A stretch of DNA of 8,258 nt. Source: Comamonadaceae bacterium (GTDB taxonomy: Bacteria; Pseudomonadota; Gammaproteobacteria; Burkholderiales; Burkholderiaceae_C). Where the stretch lies: assembly GCA_947454585.1 (NCBI GenBank), contig CANGML010000066.1:1-8258 (forward strand), in the 5' to 3' direction. Positions within the stretch are counted from its first letter, which is position 1; the number at the start of each line of letters is the position of its first letter. Both the position numbers and the translations under genes were made by a program. Of the stretch, positions 1 to 6,190 are shown one piece after another. The notes beneath the pieces were generated by a model. The model ran no database searches. It was given only the letters and a program-made list of their open reading frames with translations, and had not been told where the DNA came from.

Positions 1-1596
1 ATCAAGGGGCTTGGCCCAGCGCATGTTCACGACCGTTGCATTCAAGGTTTCTGCGACTTTGAGCGCTTCATGAAGCAAGGGGCCAAAGCACAAAAAGGCA
101 AGTCCTTCGCCTTCGCGGACCACCTGGGCTTTGCCAAAGGGCAAGGGCGTTAAATCCTGTTGTAACTCAGCCCCAATGCCGGCACCTTTGGGATAACGCA
201 CGGTGACCGCATGGTCTTGGGCATAAGCCGTGCTCAGCAATTGACGACACTCGTTTTCGTCAGCGGGGCAAGCCACACTCATGTTGGGGATGCAACGAAC
301 AAACGCAATATCAAACATGCCAGCGTGTGTCGGTCCATCGGCGCCCACCAAACCTGCACGGTCCAAGGCAAACACCACAGGCAAGTTTTGCAAGGCGACG
401 TCATGGATCAGTTGGTCATACGCCCGCTGCAAAAATGTGGAGTAAATGGCAACGACGGGTTTGAGGCCCTCACAGGCCAAGCCCGCCGCAAAAGTGACGG
501 CATGCTGCTCCGCGATACCCACATCGTGGTAACGCGTCGGGAAACGTTGGCTGAACGCCACCATGCCGGAGCCCTCGCGCATGGCGGGCGTGATGGCCAC
601 CAAACGCGGATCTTTGGCTGCCATATCGCACAGCCATTGCCCAAAGACTTGGGTGAAGGTGAGTTTTGTAGGGGGGGCACTGACCACGCCTAATGCGGGA
701 TTGAATTTTCCCGGACCGTGATACGTGATGGGGTCTAGTTCAGCCCGTTCATAGCCCTTACCCTTGCGGGTGACCACATGTAAAAACTGCGGACCTTTAG
801 CCTTGAAGAGCTTCTCGAGTGCATCGACCAAAGCATCCACGTCATGACCGTCGATAGGCCCAGTGTAGGTAAAACCGAGCTTTTCAAAAATGGTGTCGGC
901 ATGAATCAGGTGTTGGGTTTGTTGTTCGATGTGTCTGGCCAAAGCAAACAAGGGCGGCGCATTGCGCAACACCTGCCCGCCTAATTTTTTAGCCTCAGCA
1001 TAAAAGCGACCCGACATCAACTCAGCCAAGTAGTGGTTCAAAGCACCCACAGGCGGGCTGATGGACATGTCGTTGTCATTCAAGATCACCAACACATCGC
1101 TGTTGCTGGTGCCTGCATTGTTCAAAGCCTCATACGCCATGCCAGCGGTTAAAGCGCCATCACCAATGATGGCAACGGCCTTACGTTGACTGCCCGTCAG
1201 CTGCGCGGCGACTGCCATGCCCAGCGCAGCCGAAATACTGGTCGATGAATGGGCGGTGCCAAAGGCGTCGTAGATACTTTCTTCGCGACGAGGAAACCCA
1301 CTCAAGCCGCCTTGCTGACGCAAGCTGCCCATGCGGTCATTTCGACCCGTCAATATCTTGTGGGGATAGGTTTGGTGGCCCACATCCCAGATCAGTCGAT
1401 CCTCAGGCGTGTTGAACACATAGTGAAGCGCAATCGTCAACTCCACCGTGCCCAGGTTGGAACTGAAGTGCCCACCCGTTTGCGACACCGTCTCGATCAA
1501 ACGCTCGCGCAACTCGGTCGCCAGTCCTGGCAGACTGCCGCGCGAGAGCTTTCTTAAGTGTGAAGGCGAATGAATCTGTTCCAGTAAGGTGTCCAT
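1..1596 (-). CDS. dxs: 1-deoxy-D-xylulose-5-phosphate synthase (partial, C-terminus beyond window)
   Basis: TPP-dependent cytosolic enzyme that condenses pyruvate and glyceraldehyde-3-phosphate to DXP, the first step of the MEP isoprenoid pathway. Translating the minus strand gives 532 uninterrupted codons from ATG 1596 to the window edge; family members are about 620-640 aa, so roughly 90-110 residues are missing. Visible motifs: [14 protein letters not shown] (His43), [10 protein letters not shown] (His74), the TPP/Mg motif GDGALTAG (145-152) with NDND near 173-176, [24 protein letters not shown] (catalytic Glu363), and [16 protein letters not shown] (substrate-binding region, His424). Start choice: an in-frame TAG lies three codons upstream, and the N-terminus aligns with family members; the Shine-Dalgarno is weak. 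It is divergent from bchI across a region with PpsR-type operators, so it is probably the photosynthesis-linked dxs; a second housekeeping copy elsewhere is possible but not visible here. Confidence 0.97.
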   Translation of the reverse strand, partial: MDTLLEQIHSPSHLRKLSRGSLPGLATELRERLIETVSQTGGHFSSNLGTVELTIALHYVFNTPEDRLIWDVGHQTYPHKILTGRNDRMGSLRQQGGLSGFPRREESIYDAFGTAHSSTSISAALGMAVAAQLTGSQRKAVAIIGDGALTAGMAYEALNNAGTSNSDVLVILNDNDMSISPPVGALNHYLAELMSGRFYAEAKKLGGQVLRNAPPLFALARHIEQQTQHLIHADTIFEKLGFTYTGPIDGHDVDALVDALEKLFKAKGPQFLHVVTRKGKGYERAELDPITYHGPGKFNPALGVVSAPPTKLTFTQVFGQWLCDMAAKDPRLVAITPAMREGSGMVAFSQRFPTRYHDVGIAEQHAVTFAAGLACEGLKPVVAIYSTFLQRAYDQLIHDVALQNLPVVFALDRAGLVGADGPTHAGMFDIAFVRCIPNMSVACPADENECRQLLSTAYAQDHAVTVRYPKGAGIGAELQQDLTPLPFGKAQVVREGEGLAFLCFGPLLHEALKVAETLNATVVNMRWAKPLD

Positions 1597-1610
1597 GATT
1601 GACTACATAC

Positions 1611-1628
1611 AAGGTTTGACCAAGCCTT
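1611..1628. repeat. Small imperfect dyad near the dxs transcript start
   Basis: The 18-mer AAGGTTTGACCAAGCCTT is an imperfect palindrome: AAGG/CCTT outer arms and TTG/CAA inner arms, with one mismatch. It overlaps the predicted dxs transcript start. It could be a protein-binding site or coincidence; the two-base centre makes a stable RNA hairpin unlikely. Confidence 0.25.
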
Positions 1629-1656
1629 AATTTAGCGGGATTCACCAGAACGTCAA
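1629..1656 (-). promoter_or_regulatory. Predicted sigma-70 promoter of dxs
   Basis: On the minus strand, TTGACG (1656-1651) is followed after 16 bp by TAAATT (1634-1629), a 4/6 match to the -10 consensus. This predicts a transcript start near 1622 and a leader of about 26 nt. The -35 lies inside operator A, fitting repression by occlusion. The -10 is mediocre, so the exact start is uncertain. Confidence 0.5.
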
Positions 1657-1668
1657 GTTAAATTGACA
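1651..1668. promoter_or_regulatory. PpsR/CrtJ-type operator A (dxs side)
   Basis: The 18-mer CGTCAAGTTAAATTGACA matches the TGT-N12-ACA consensus of the photosynthesis repressor PpsR/CrtJ except for the first base (C for T). It also fits the fuller GTC-N10-GAC form. It is a dyad, with GTCAA and TTGAC arms. Read on the minus strand, its dxs-proximal end is the hexamer TTGACG, which is the predicted dxs -35 element. It matches the reverse complement of operator B at 16 of 18 positions, which argues against chance. PpsR is known to repress bch, crt and puc genes under oxygen; binding here is inferred. Confidence 0.72.
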
Positions 1669-1692
1669 CTTTATCTGGTTTTTTCTGTCAAT
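1662..1692. repeat. Inverted repeat ATTGACA ... TGTCAAT
   Basis: Seven-base arms at 1662-1668 and 1686-1692 are perfect inverted repeats separated by 17 bp. The left arm is also the right half of operator A, so the right arm may be an extra PpsR half-site. It is not followed by a T-tract, so it does not look like a terminator. Confidence 0.4.
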
Positions 1693-1758
1693 ACACGCTG
1701 AAAACTAGTGTTAACCCTTGCCAGGATAGCTAATCTGCCCCAATAGTTGTGGTGCATG

Positions 1759-1776
1759 TGTAAATTTAACTTGACA
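1759..1776. promoter_or_regulatory. PpsR/CrtJ-type operator B (bchI side)
   Basis: The 18-mer TGTAAATTTAACTTGACA is a perfect TGT-N12-ACA match. Its bchI-proximal end is TTGACA, the consensus sigma-70 -35 hexamer of the predicted bchI promoter, so a bound repressor would exclude RNA polymerase. It lies 108 bp centre to centre from operator A, in inverted orientation. Cooperative binding to paired sites is known for CrtJ/PpsR; that it happens here is inference. Confidence 0.78.
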
Positions 1777-1799
1777 GTTTTACGGTGTTTTTGGATGAT
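1771..1799 (+). promoter_or_regulatory. Predicted sigma-70 promoter of bchI-bchD
   Basis: A perfect TTGACA (1771-1776) is followed after 17 bp by GATGAT (1794-1799), a 4/6 match to the -10 consensus. This predicts a transcript start near 1806 and a 5' leader of about 29 nt. The -35 coincides with the right half of operator B. Weak -10 elements are common in regulated photosynthesis promoters. No strong Shine-Dalgarno is seen before the bchI ATG. Confidence 0.5.
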
Positions 1800-1834
1800 G
1801 AGCGCAAGAGAACTCCGTGGAATAAAAAATCAGT

Positions 1835-2851
1835 ATGGCTACTACGTTTCCTTTTGCAGCGATCGTCGGCCAAGATGACATGACGCTGGCGATTCAAGTG
1901 GTCGCCATCGACCCCAGTGTGGGGGGGGTCCTCGTCTTAGGTGACAGAGGCACGGGTAAATCCACCGCCGTCCGTGCTTTGGCTGACTTGCTGCCACCGA
2001 TTCAAGTGGTCAAGGGATGCCCTTACCAATGTGATCCCACAAAAGCTGCCCAAGCCTGCGCCGTCTGCCAAACCCAAAACAAGTTACCCACGGAGCGCAA
2101 GCCTGTCAGTGTGGTGGACTTGCCTTTAGGCGCCACAGAGGACCGCATTGTGGGCGCGCTCGACTTGGAAAAAGCGCTCTCACAAGGTATCAAAGAGTTT
2201 TCGCCCGGTCTGTTGGCCCAAGCGCACCGTGGATTTTTGTACATCGACGAAGTGAATTTGTTGGATGACCATTTGGTCGACCTCTTGATAGACGTAGCGG
2301 CCTCTGGTGAAAACTTGGTGGAGCGAGAGGGTTTGAGCATTCGTCATCCTGCCAAGTTTGTGTTGGTCGGCAGCGGTAACCCAGAGGAAGGGGAACTCCG
2401 CCCGCAACTGCTGGACCGCTTTGGTTTGTCGGTACAGGTCAAAACGCCCCAAGATGTGGCACTGCGCGTAGAGGTCATCAAGCGACGCGATGCTTTTGAC
2501 AAAGACCCGGCCGCCTACAAAGCCCAATGGCAAGGCGAGAGCGACAAGTTACAAAAGCGGATTGTCAAAGCGCGCAAATTGCTGAACGCCGTGGTGGTCG
2601 ACGACGACATGCTCACCCTGTGTGCCAGACTGTGCCAACAGCTGGGCACCGATGGCTTGCGCGCAGAGTTGACCTTGTTACGCGCCACCCGCGCCTTAGC
2701 GGCGATGCAAGGCAGCAAGAAGGTCAAACCCGAGCACCTGCGCACCATTGCCCCCCTCGCCTTGCGCCACCGCTTGCGGCGCAACCCACTGGACGATACC
2801 GATTCGGGAGAACGCGTCAACCGATGCCTGCAAGATATGCTGGCTGCGTGA
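1835..2851 (+). CDS. bchI: Magnesium chelatase subunit I (AAA+ ATPase)
   Basis: A 338-aa protein of normal BchI length. With BchD it forms the ATP-driven AAA+ motor that acts on BchH to insert Mg2+ into protoporphyrin IX, the first step committed to bacteriochlorophyll. The N-terminus (FPFAAIVGQDDM) is typical. Walker A is GDRGTGKST (36-44, Lys42). Walker B is FLYIDEVNLLDD (Asp138-Glu139). The sensor-1 Asn182 lies in GSGNPEEGE, and the arginine finger is in LLDRFGL (Arg195). LRAELTLLRATRALAA is the C-terminal helical/sensor-2 region. A four-cysteine insert (Cys62, 66, 75, 78; CPYQC and CAVC) follows the Walker A region. The ATG at 1835 has only a weak Shine-Dalgarno. First gene of a bchI-bchD operon behind a PpsR-type operator. 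An uninterrupted run of eight Gs (1921-1928) just before Walker A keeps the frame intact. Confidence 0.98.
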   Translation: MATTFPFAAIVGQDDMTLAIQVVAIDPSVGGVLVLGDRGTGKSTAVRALADLLPPIQVVKGCPYQCDPTKAAQACAVCQTQNKLPTERKPVSVVDLPLGATEDRIVGALDLEKALSQGIKEFSPGLLAQAHRGFLYIDEVNLLDDHLVDLLIDVAASGENLVEREGLSIRHPAKFVLVGSGNPEEGELRPQLLDRFGLSVQVKTPQDVALRVEVIKRRDAFDKDPAAYKAQWQGESDKLQKRIVKARKLLNAVVVDDDMLTLCARLCQQLGTDGLRAELTLLRATRALAAMQGSKKVKPEHLRTIAPLALRHRLRRNPLDDTDSGERVNRCLQDMLAA

Positions 2852-2860
2852 GACGCTGCA

Positions 2861-4693
2861 ATGGCAGATGACCTGAAAGGACTTGAAACCTGGAACGATG
2901 CCATGACATCGTTGCAGTTGCTGCAAATTGATCCTCACGGCTTTGGCGGGATATGGGTCCGTGCGCCCTTCGGTCCGGTGCGTGACAGCTGGTTGCGACA
3001 TCTCTCGCAAACAGGTTTGCGTCACGTGAAGTTGCCGGGCAGTACCGATTTGGAACGTTTGCTGGGGGGCATCGACTTGTCGCTCACCCTTCAATCGGGC
3101 AAGTTGCAGATGCAAACGGGACTGCTTCAACAAGCAGACCAGGGTTTGGTCTGCATCAGCATGGCGGAAAACTTCCCCAGCGCCTTGGTAGCGCCCATCA
3201 CACAGGCCATGGACACGCAGTCCGTCGGTTCAGTGCGTACCCAATTCGGTGTGGTCGCCCTCGATGAGTCGATGGATGATGAGCCCCCCCTGAGCCAAGG
3301 GCTGCAAGAACGCCTGGGCCTTTGGTTTGAACTCAAAGACATTGCCCCCTCCGACGTCGCAGAAGTTTCTCTGAACCCTCCCCCACAAGATCATGGCCTT
3401 GAAGCACTGAGCATTCAAGTCCCAAGTGATGCCTTGGCGCAAATGAAGCAATTACTGCCCCATGTGCACTGGACGGATGCGCAAGCGCTGGCCATTTGCA
3501 GCACCGCGCAAGGCTTGGGCATTGACTCGCTGCGGATCCCCACCCTAGCGCTGCGCGTGGCGAGGTGTCACGCCGCTTTGCAGGGCAGAGGCCACGTGGC
3601 TGACGACGACTTGGCATTTGCCGCGCGACGCGTGTTAGGACCTCGCGCGACACGACTGCCCGCGCCTCAAGAAGATGCGCCACCTTCAGAGGCGGACCCC
3701 AACCCGTCAGACGATCAACGCGCCAAGCCACCCGAGCCTCCTTCGCCACCCGATTCACCCGAGCGTGATTCTCAAGAGGAGGCGACCAACACGCCCTCCC
3801 CTGAGAACCTGCAAGACTTGATGGTTGCAGCAGCATTGGCCAGTTTGCCCCCTGACGTGTTGGACGGGTTGCTGACCAAGCCCGGGCGCAACGCAGGCAA
3901 CACCTCCGGCAGAAGCGGGCAATTTCGTTCAGGCATGCAGCGCGGGAGACCCCTGCCTCCCAGACCTGGGCGGCCTGGCGGTCAAGCACGATTGCATATC
4001 CTGGCCACCTTGCGTGCGGCAGCACCTAAGCAACGCTTGCGTGGCAGCACTCGCGAAGGACATGTGGCGATTCGATCCGAAGACTTTCATGTGCACCGCT
4101 ACCAGCAACACAGCGCCAGTTGTCTCATCTTGGCGCTGGATGCCTCTGGCTCAGCGGCACTGCAACGATTGGCCGAGGCCAAGGGCGCGGTGGAGCTGTT
4201 GCTGCAACAGTCTTACGCCCGCAGAGACAGTGTGTGCATTGTGTCTTTCAAGGGTGCGCAAGCGCAATTGCTGCTGCCTATGACACGCTCCTTGGTGCGC
4301 GCCAAGCGCGCCATGACAGGCTTACCTGGCGGCGGCGGAACGCCGCTGGCACTGGCCTTGAAAATGGCCTGTGAACAGGCCGCGCAATTGCAGCGCCAGG
4401 GCGTGACCCCCATCTTGGTGATGCTCAGTGATGGCCGCGCCAATGTCACCCTGCAGGGCTTAGGCGGCCGTGCACAAGCCCAAGCAGATGCCCAGCAGTG
4501 GGCGGCGCAATGGCGACAAACCGGACACCGCGCCTTGTGGATCGACACCTCGCTTCAACCCGATACGCAGGTGCAACACATGGCCCACATCATGGGCGGT
4601 AGTTATCTGCCAATGCCGCATGTTCAGGCCCAACGTATGGCGTCTGCGATGGAACATTTGCGACGCCCTGTGGCGTCAAAAAAGACGGCATAA
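2861..4693 (+). CDS. bchD: Magnesium chelatase subunit D (AAA-like plus VWA domain)
   Basis: A 610-aa partner of BchI in the Mg-chelatase motor complex. The N-terminal AAA-like domain (about 10-265) has lost a usable Walker A: where BchI has GDRGTGKST this has an APFGPVRDSW-like stretch, as is usual for BchD, which does not hydrolyse ATP. Residues 266-316 are a Pro/Asp/Glu-rich flexible linker. About 335-400 is a Gly/Arg-rich segment ending LHILATLRAAAPKQRLR, well conserved in BchD. The C-terminal von Willebrand A (integrin I-like) domain has a complete MIDAS site: DASGS (Asp427, Ser429, Ser431), Thr494 in GGGGTPLALAL and Asp524 in MLSDGRA; it contacts BchI and BchH. It starts 9 nt after the bchI stop, suggesting translational coupling. 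The stop is 3 bp from the stop of the converging SDR gene. bchO, which often follows bchD in purple bacteria, is not here. Confidence 0.97.
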   Translation: MADDLKGLETWNDAMTSLQLLQIDPHGFGGIWVRAPFGPVRDSWLRHLSQTGLRHVKLPGSTDLERLLGGIDLSLTLQSGKLQMQTGLLQQADQGLVCISMAENFPSALVAPITQAMDTQSVGSVRTQFGVVALDESMDDEPPLSQGLQERLGLWFELKDIAPSDVAEVSLNPPPQDHGLEALSIQVPSDALAQMKQLLPHVHWTDAQALAICSTAQGLGIDSLRIPTLALRVARCHAALQGRGHVADDDLAFAARRVLGPRATRLPAPQEDAPPSEADPNPSDDQRAKPPEPPSPPDSPERDSQEEATNTPSPENLQDLMVAAALASLPPDVLDGLLTKPGRNAGNTSGRSGQFRSGMQRGRPLPPRPGRPGGQARLHILATLRAAAPKQRLRGSTREGHVAIRSEDFHVHRYQQHSASCLILALDASGSAALQRLAEAKGAVELLLQQSYARRDSVCIVSFKGAQAQLLLPMTRSLVRAKRAMTGLPGGGGTPLALALKMACEQAAQLQRQGVTPILVMLSDGRANVTLQGLGGRAQAQADAQQWAAQWRQTGHRALWIDTSLQPDTQVQHMAHIMGGSYLPMPHVQAQRMASAMEHLRRPVASKKTA

Positions 4694-4696
4694 GCC

Positions 4697-5599
4697 CTAG
4701 CCAGCCTGTTTGTTTTGTCGTTGACGAGCCAATGTTCGCTCGCGCTCTCGGGGGCCAAAACTTGATGCCAAAGCACCTTCAGAGGCCAAGCCCTCGAGAT
4801 AAGACTTTTCCACATCAGGGGCAGCTTTGACCAGCGCACGTTCAGCAAAGGGCAGATGCAACCAAGCGCGAAGGGCAAACAAAAATCGCAACCAACCAGG
4901 AATAAAAATTCTGCGTTGGCGTTTGGAGATGGCGTGAACAATGACACGGGCGGTGTCCTGCGCAGTGGTCTCTTTGTTCAAAAAAGCGGGCATGGTGGCT
5001 CGCAAACGCACAAACCCAGGATGCAAGGCGCCCTCTGCAACCAGAGGGGTGCTGACCCAGCCGGCATACATCACGCCGACGCCCACGTGATGGGCTTGCA
5101 GCTCAAGGCGCAACACATTGCCCATGGCTTCCACGGCAGACTTGCTGGCCGCATAGGCAGACATGGCCGGTGGGTGCGCAAAGGATGACACCGACGCATT
5201 GATCAACACATAGCCGCGCTGCGCCATCAATGCGGGCAAGGCAGATCGCACGGTGTTGAAAACCCCCACCACGTTGACCTCCACGCAGCGCTGCCAAGCT
5301 TGTGGGTCAACATAGGCCACAGGGCCAAAGGCTGCCACGCCGGCATTGGCAAACACCACATCGATGCGCTGATGAACTGCCAGCGTGTGGGCCACCACCT
5401 CTTGCATGGCGCTGAGGTCAGTCACATCGGCTACAAAATGCAAGCAGCCTTCACCGCATTGCTGTGCCATTTGGGCCAGCGGTTGTGCATCGCAATCGAC
5501 CAACACAGGAATGCCACCTTGGCTGAACACTTCGAGGGCGGTCGCAGCACCAATGCCCGAGGCAGCGCCTGTGATCAAAACAACCAGGCCCGGCTTCAC
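4697..5599 (-). CDS. Short-chain dehydrogenase/reductase (SDR), function unassigned
   Basis: A 300-aa classical SDR. Cofactor motif TGAASGIG (10-17); Asp35 at the end of strand beta-2 (VLVDCD) suggests NAD(H) rather than NADP(H); DV near 58-59; NAG at 85-87; Asn109. The catalytic residues are Ser136, Tyr149 and Lys153 (YAASK), all present. The usual PG after the active site reads AG (MYAGWVSTPL). The C-terminal extension (about 230-300) has an aromatic, hydrophobic amphipathic stretch (IFIPGWLRFLFALRAWLHL), then a basic tail; it may bind the membrane. Start: GTG at 5599, overlapping the upstream stop as GTGA. The frame is open further upstream, but that would run 168 nt into the DUF2269 gene, and the Rossmann strand starts right after this GTG. 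Last gene of the crt operon. Substrate unknown; it does not look like light-dependent protochlorophyllide reductase or BchC. Confidence 0.9.
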   Translation of the reverse strand: MKPGLVVLITGAASGIGAATALEVFSQGGIPVLVDCDAQPLAQMAQQCGEGCLHFVADVTDLSAMQEVVAHTLAVHQRIDVVFANAGVAAFGPVAYVDPQAWQRCVEVNVVGVFNTVRSALPALMAQRGYVLINASVSSFAHPPAMSAYAASKSAVEAMGNVLRLELQAHHVGVGVMYAGWVSTPLVAEGALHPGFVRLRATMPAFLNKETTAQDTARVIVHAISKRQRRIFIPGWLRFLFALRAWLHLPFAERALVKAAPDVEKSYLEGLASEGALASSFGPRERERTLARQRQNKQAG

Positions 5600-6048
5600 G
5601 AGGTTTTGTTCACCATCAAATACACAATGGGCAAAGGCAGCAGCGTGGCAATTGCACCGGCAATCTGCCAGATGCGCGACAAGCGCCAATACGCGGGGCA
5701 AACCGTGTCTGTGTGACGTAACAACGCACGCTGCTTGAGCTGAATAGGCACCAAGACAAACAGCCAAATCAAACCCGAAAAACTAAGCAAGGCATAGGAC
5801 CATTGAATCCATGGATGTCCTTCAACGCCACCGAAGTTCTCCGCCATGCCATGCCCTGTCCACACCACGCCCAAGGAACCTAGCAAGGTAAACAGCACGT
5901 CAGTGATCAACACCATGCGATTGCTGAATTGAATGATGGCATGGTTACGCGTGCGCTCGGCCAACAAGGCCCAGATGCCACTGACAATCACATTGCCTAA
6001 AAATAAGCAGGCGCAGACCAGATGAATTAACTTCAGATTACTTGCCAT
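5596..6048 (-). CDS. DUF2269-family four-TM membrane protein
   Basis: A 150-aa predicted inner-membrane protein resembling the DUF2269 family (recognised from the LKLIHL...LFLGNVIVSGIWALLAERT start and the YWRLSRIWQIAG...LLPLPIVYLMV end). Four hydrophobic segments: about 5-29, 46-66, 80-102 and 125-146. His9 and His66 lie in or at the ends of membrane segments and could bind a cofactor, but that is speculation. Start ATG 6048 is supported by AGAGG eight bases upstream and by alignment of TM1 right after it. The frame is open for another 41 codons upstream, but that stretch is better explained by the small ORF in another frame. It overlaps the small ORF by 11 nt and the SDR start by 4 nt, so it is very likely co-translated with both. 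No enzymatic function is known to me. Confidence 0.85.
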   Translation of the reverse strand: MASNLKLIHLVCACLFLGNVIVSGIWALLAERTRNHAIIQFSNRMVLITDVLFTLLGSLGVVWTGHGMAENFGGVEGHPWIQWSYALLSFSGLIWLFVLVPIQLKQRALLRHTDTVCPAYWRLSRIWQIAGAIATLLPLPIVYLMVNKTS

Positions 6049-6181
6049 GGGAGCCTCTTTCCACCTCGGCTTCGTGCTGCTGACGCGTGATCTCTCGGGC
6101 GCGACGCAGATCGCGAAACTGCCAGACCACAAACACAATGCCGGCACCCACCAGAACCACGACCTCGACAATTTTTAGCAT
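6038..6181 (-). CDS. Small single-TM protein (47 aa)
   Basis: A short ORF of 47 codons plus TAA. One hydrophobic N-terminal segment (about 4-20, IVEVVVLVGAGIVFVVW) is followed by a strongly charged tail rich in Arg, Glu and Gln (QFRDLRRAREITRQQHEAE), the layout of a small bitopic membrane protein with a cytoplasmic helical tail. It begins nine bases after the crtB stop, in the same reading frame as crtB, and its end overlaps the start of the DUF2269 gene by 11 nt, filling what would otherwise be a 142-bp gap in a tightly packed operon. No strong Shine-Dalgarno, so coupling to crtB is likely. I do not recognise a family. The sequence pattern and fit argue it is real; function unknown. Confidence 0.65.
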   Translation of the reverse strand: MLKIVEVVVLVGAGIVFVVWQFRDLRRAREITRQQHEAEVERGSHGK

Positions 6182-6190
6182 GGCAACGGC

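Larger units (their letters stand above)
1597..1834. promoter_or_regulatory. Divergent dxs / bchID control region
   Basis: This 238-bp stretch separates the ATG codons of dxs (minus) and bchI (plus). It is visibly more AT-rich than the coding sequence around it. It contains two palindromic PpsR/CrtJ-like operators (1651-1668 and 1759-1776), a further TTGACA/TGTCAA inverted pair (1662-1692) and a small dyad in the dxs leader (1611-1628). I found no convincing ORF, RNA gene or terminator in it. Promoter and operator calls are inferred from motif matches only. Confidence 0.85.

Noticed and set aside
211..693. 160-codon plus-strand open frame inside dxs.
   Set aside because: It is antisense to a fully conserved Dxs sequence and its translation shows no recognisable domain; a shadow of the real gene.
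1921..1928. Run of eight Gs in bchI as a phase-variation switch or frameshift.
   Set aside because: The frame is intact through Walker A and the whole protein. A single short tract in a housekeeping-type enzyme is weak evidence for phase variation; at most it is a spot to check for sequencing error.
3333..4025. 230-codon minus-strand open frame inside bchD.
   Set aside because: It is Arg/Trp/Pro-rich without domains and lies opposite the conserved BchD sequence and its linker; a composition-driven shadow ORF.
4662..4683. Perfect 6-bp stem (GACGCC-CTGT-GGCGTC) followed by six As near the end of bchD, as a possible terminator.
   Set aside because: On the plus strand the tract after the stem is A, not T. 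On the minus strand the T-tract comes before the stem. Neither orientation is an intrinsic terminator, and the stem is inside coding sequence.
4697..5599. SDR as light-dependent protochlorophyllide reductase.
   Set aside because: It shares only general SDR motifs; I do not see the LPOR-specific cysteine-containing and loop regions, and the acidic residue after beta-2 suggests NAD rather than the NADPH used by LPOR.
5706..5723. Another TGT-N12-ACA match, as a third PpsR site.
   Set aside because: It lies inside the DUF2269 gene, away from any promoter, and lacks the GTC...GAC extension. With six fixed bases, about two such matches are expected by chance in a window this size.
5600..5767. 56-residue N-terminal extension of the SDR frame (ATG at 5767).
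   Set aside because: It is wholly inside the DUF2269 gene in another frame, is Cys/His-rich and unlike any SDR leader. The GTG at 5599 sits right before the Rossmann strand and overlaps the upstream stop.
6049..6171. 41-residue N-terminal extension of the DUF2269 protein (ATG at 6171).
   Set aside because: ATG 6048 has a good Shine-Dalgarno and begins directly before TM1. The upstream stretch is better explained as the 47-aa ORF in another frame.
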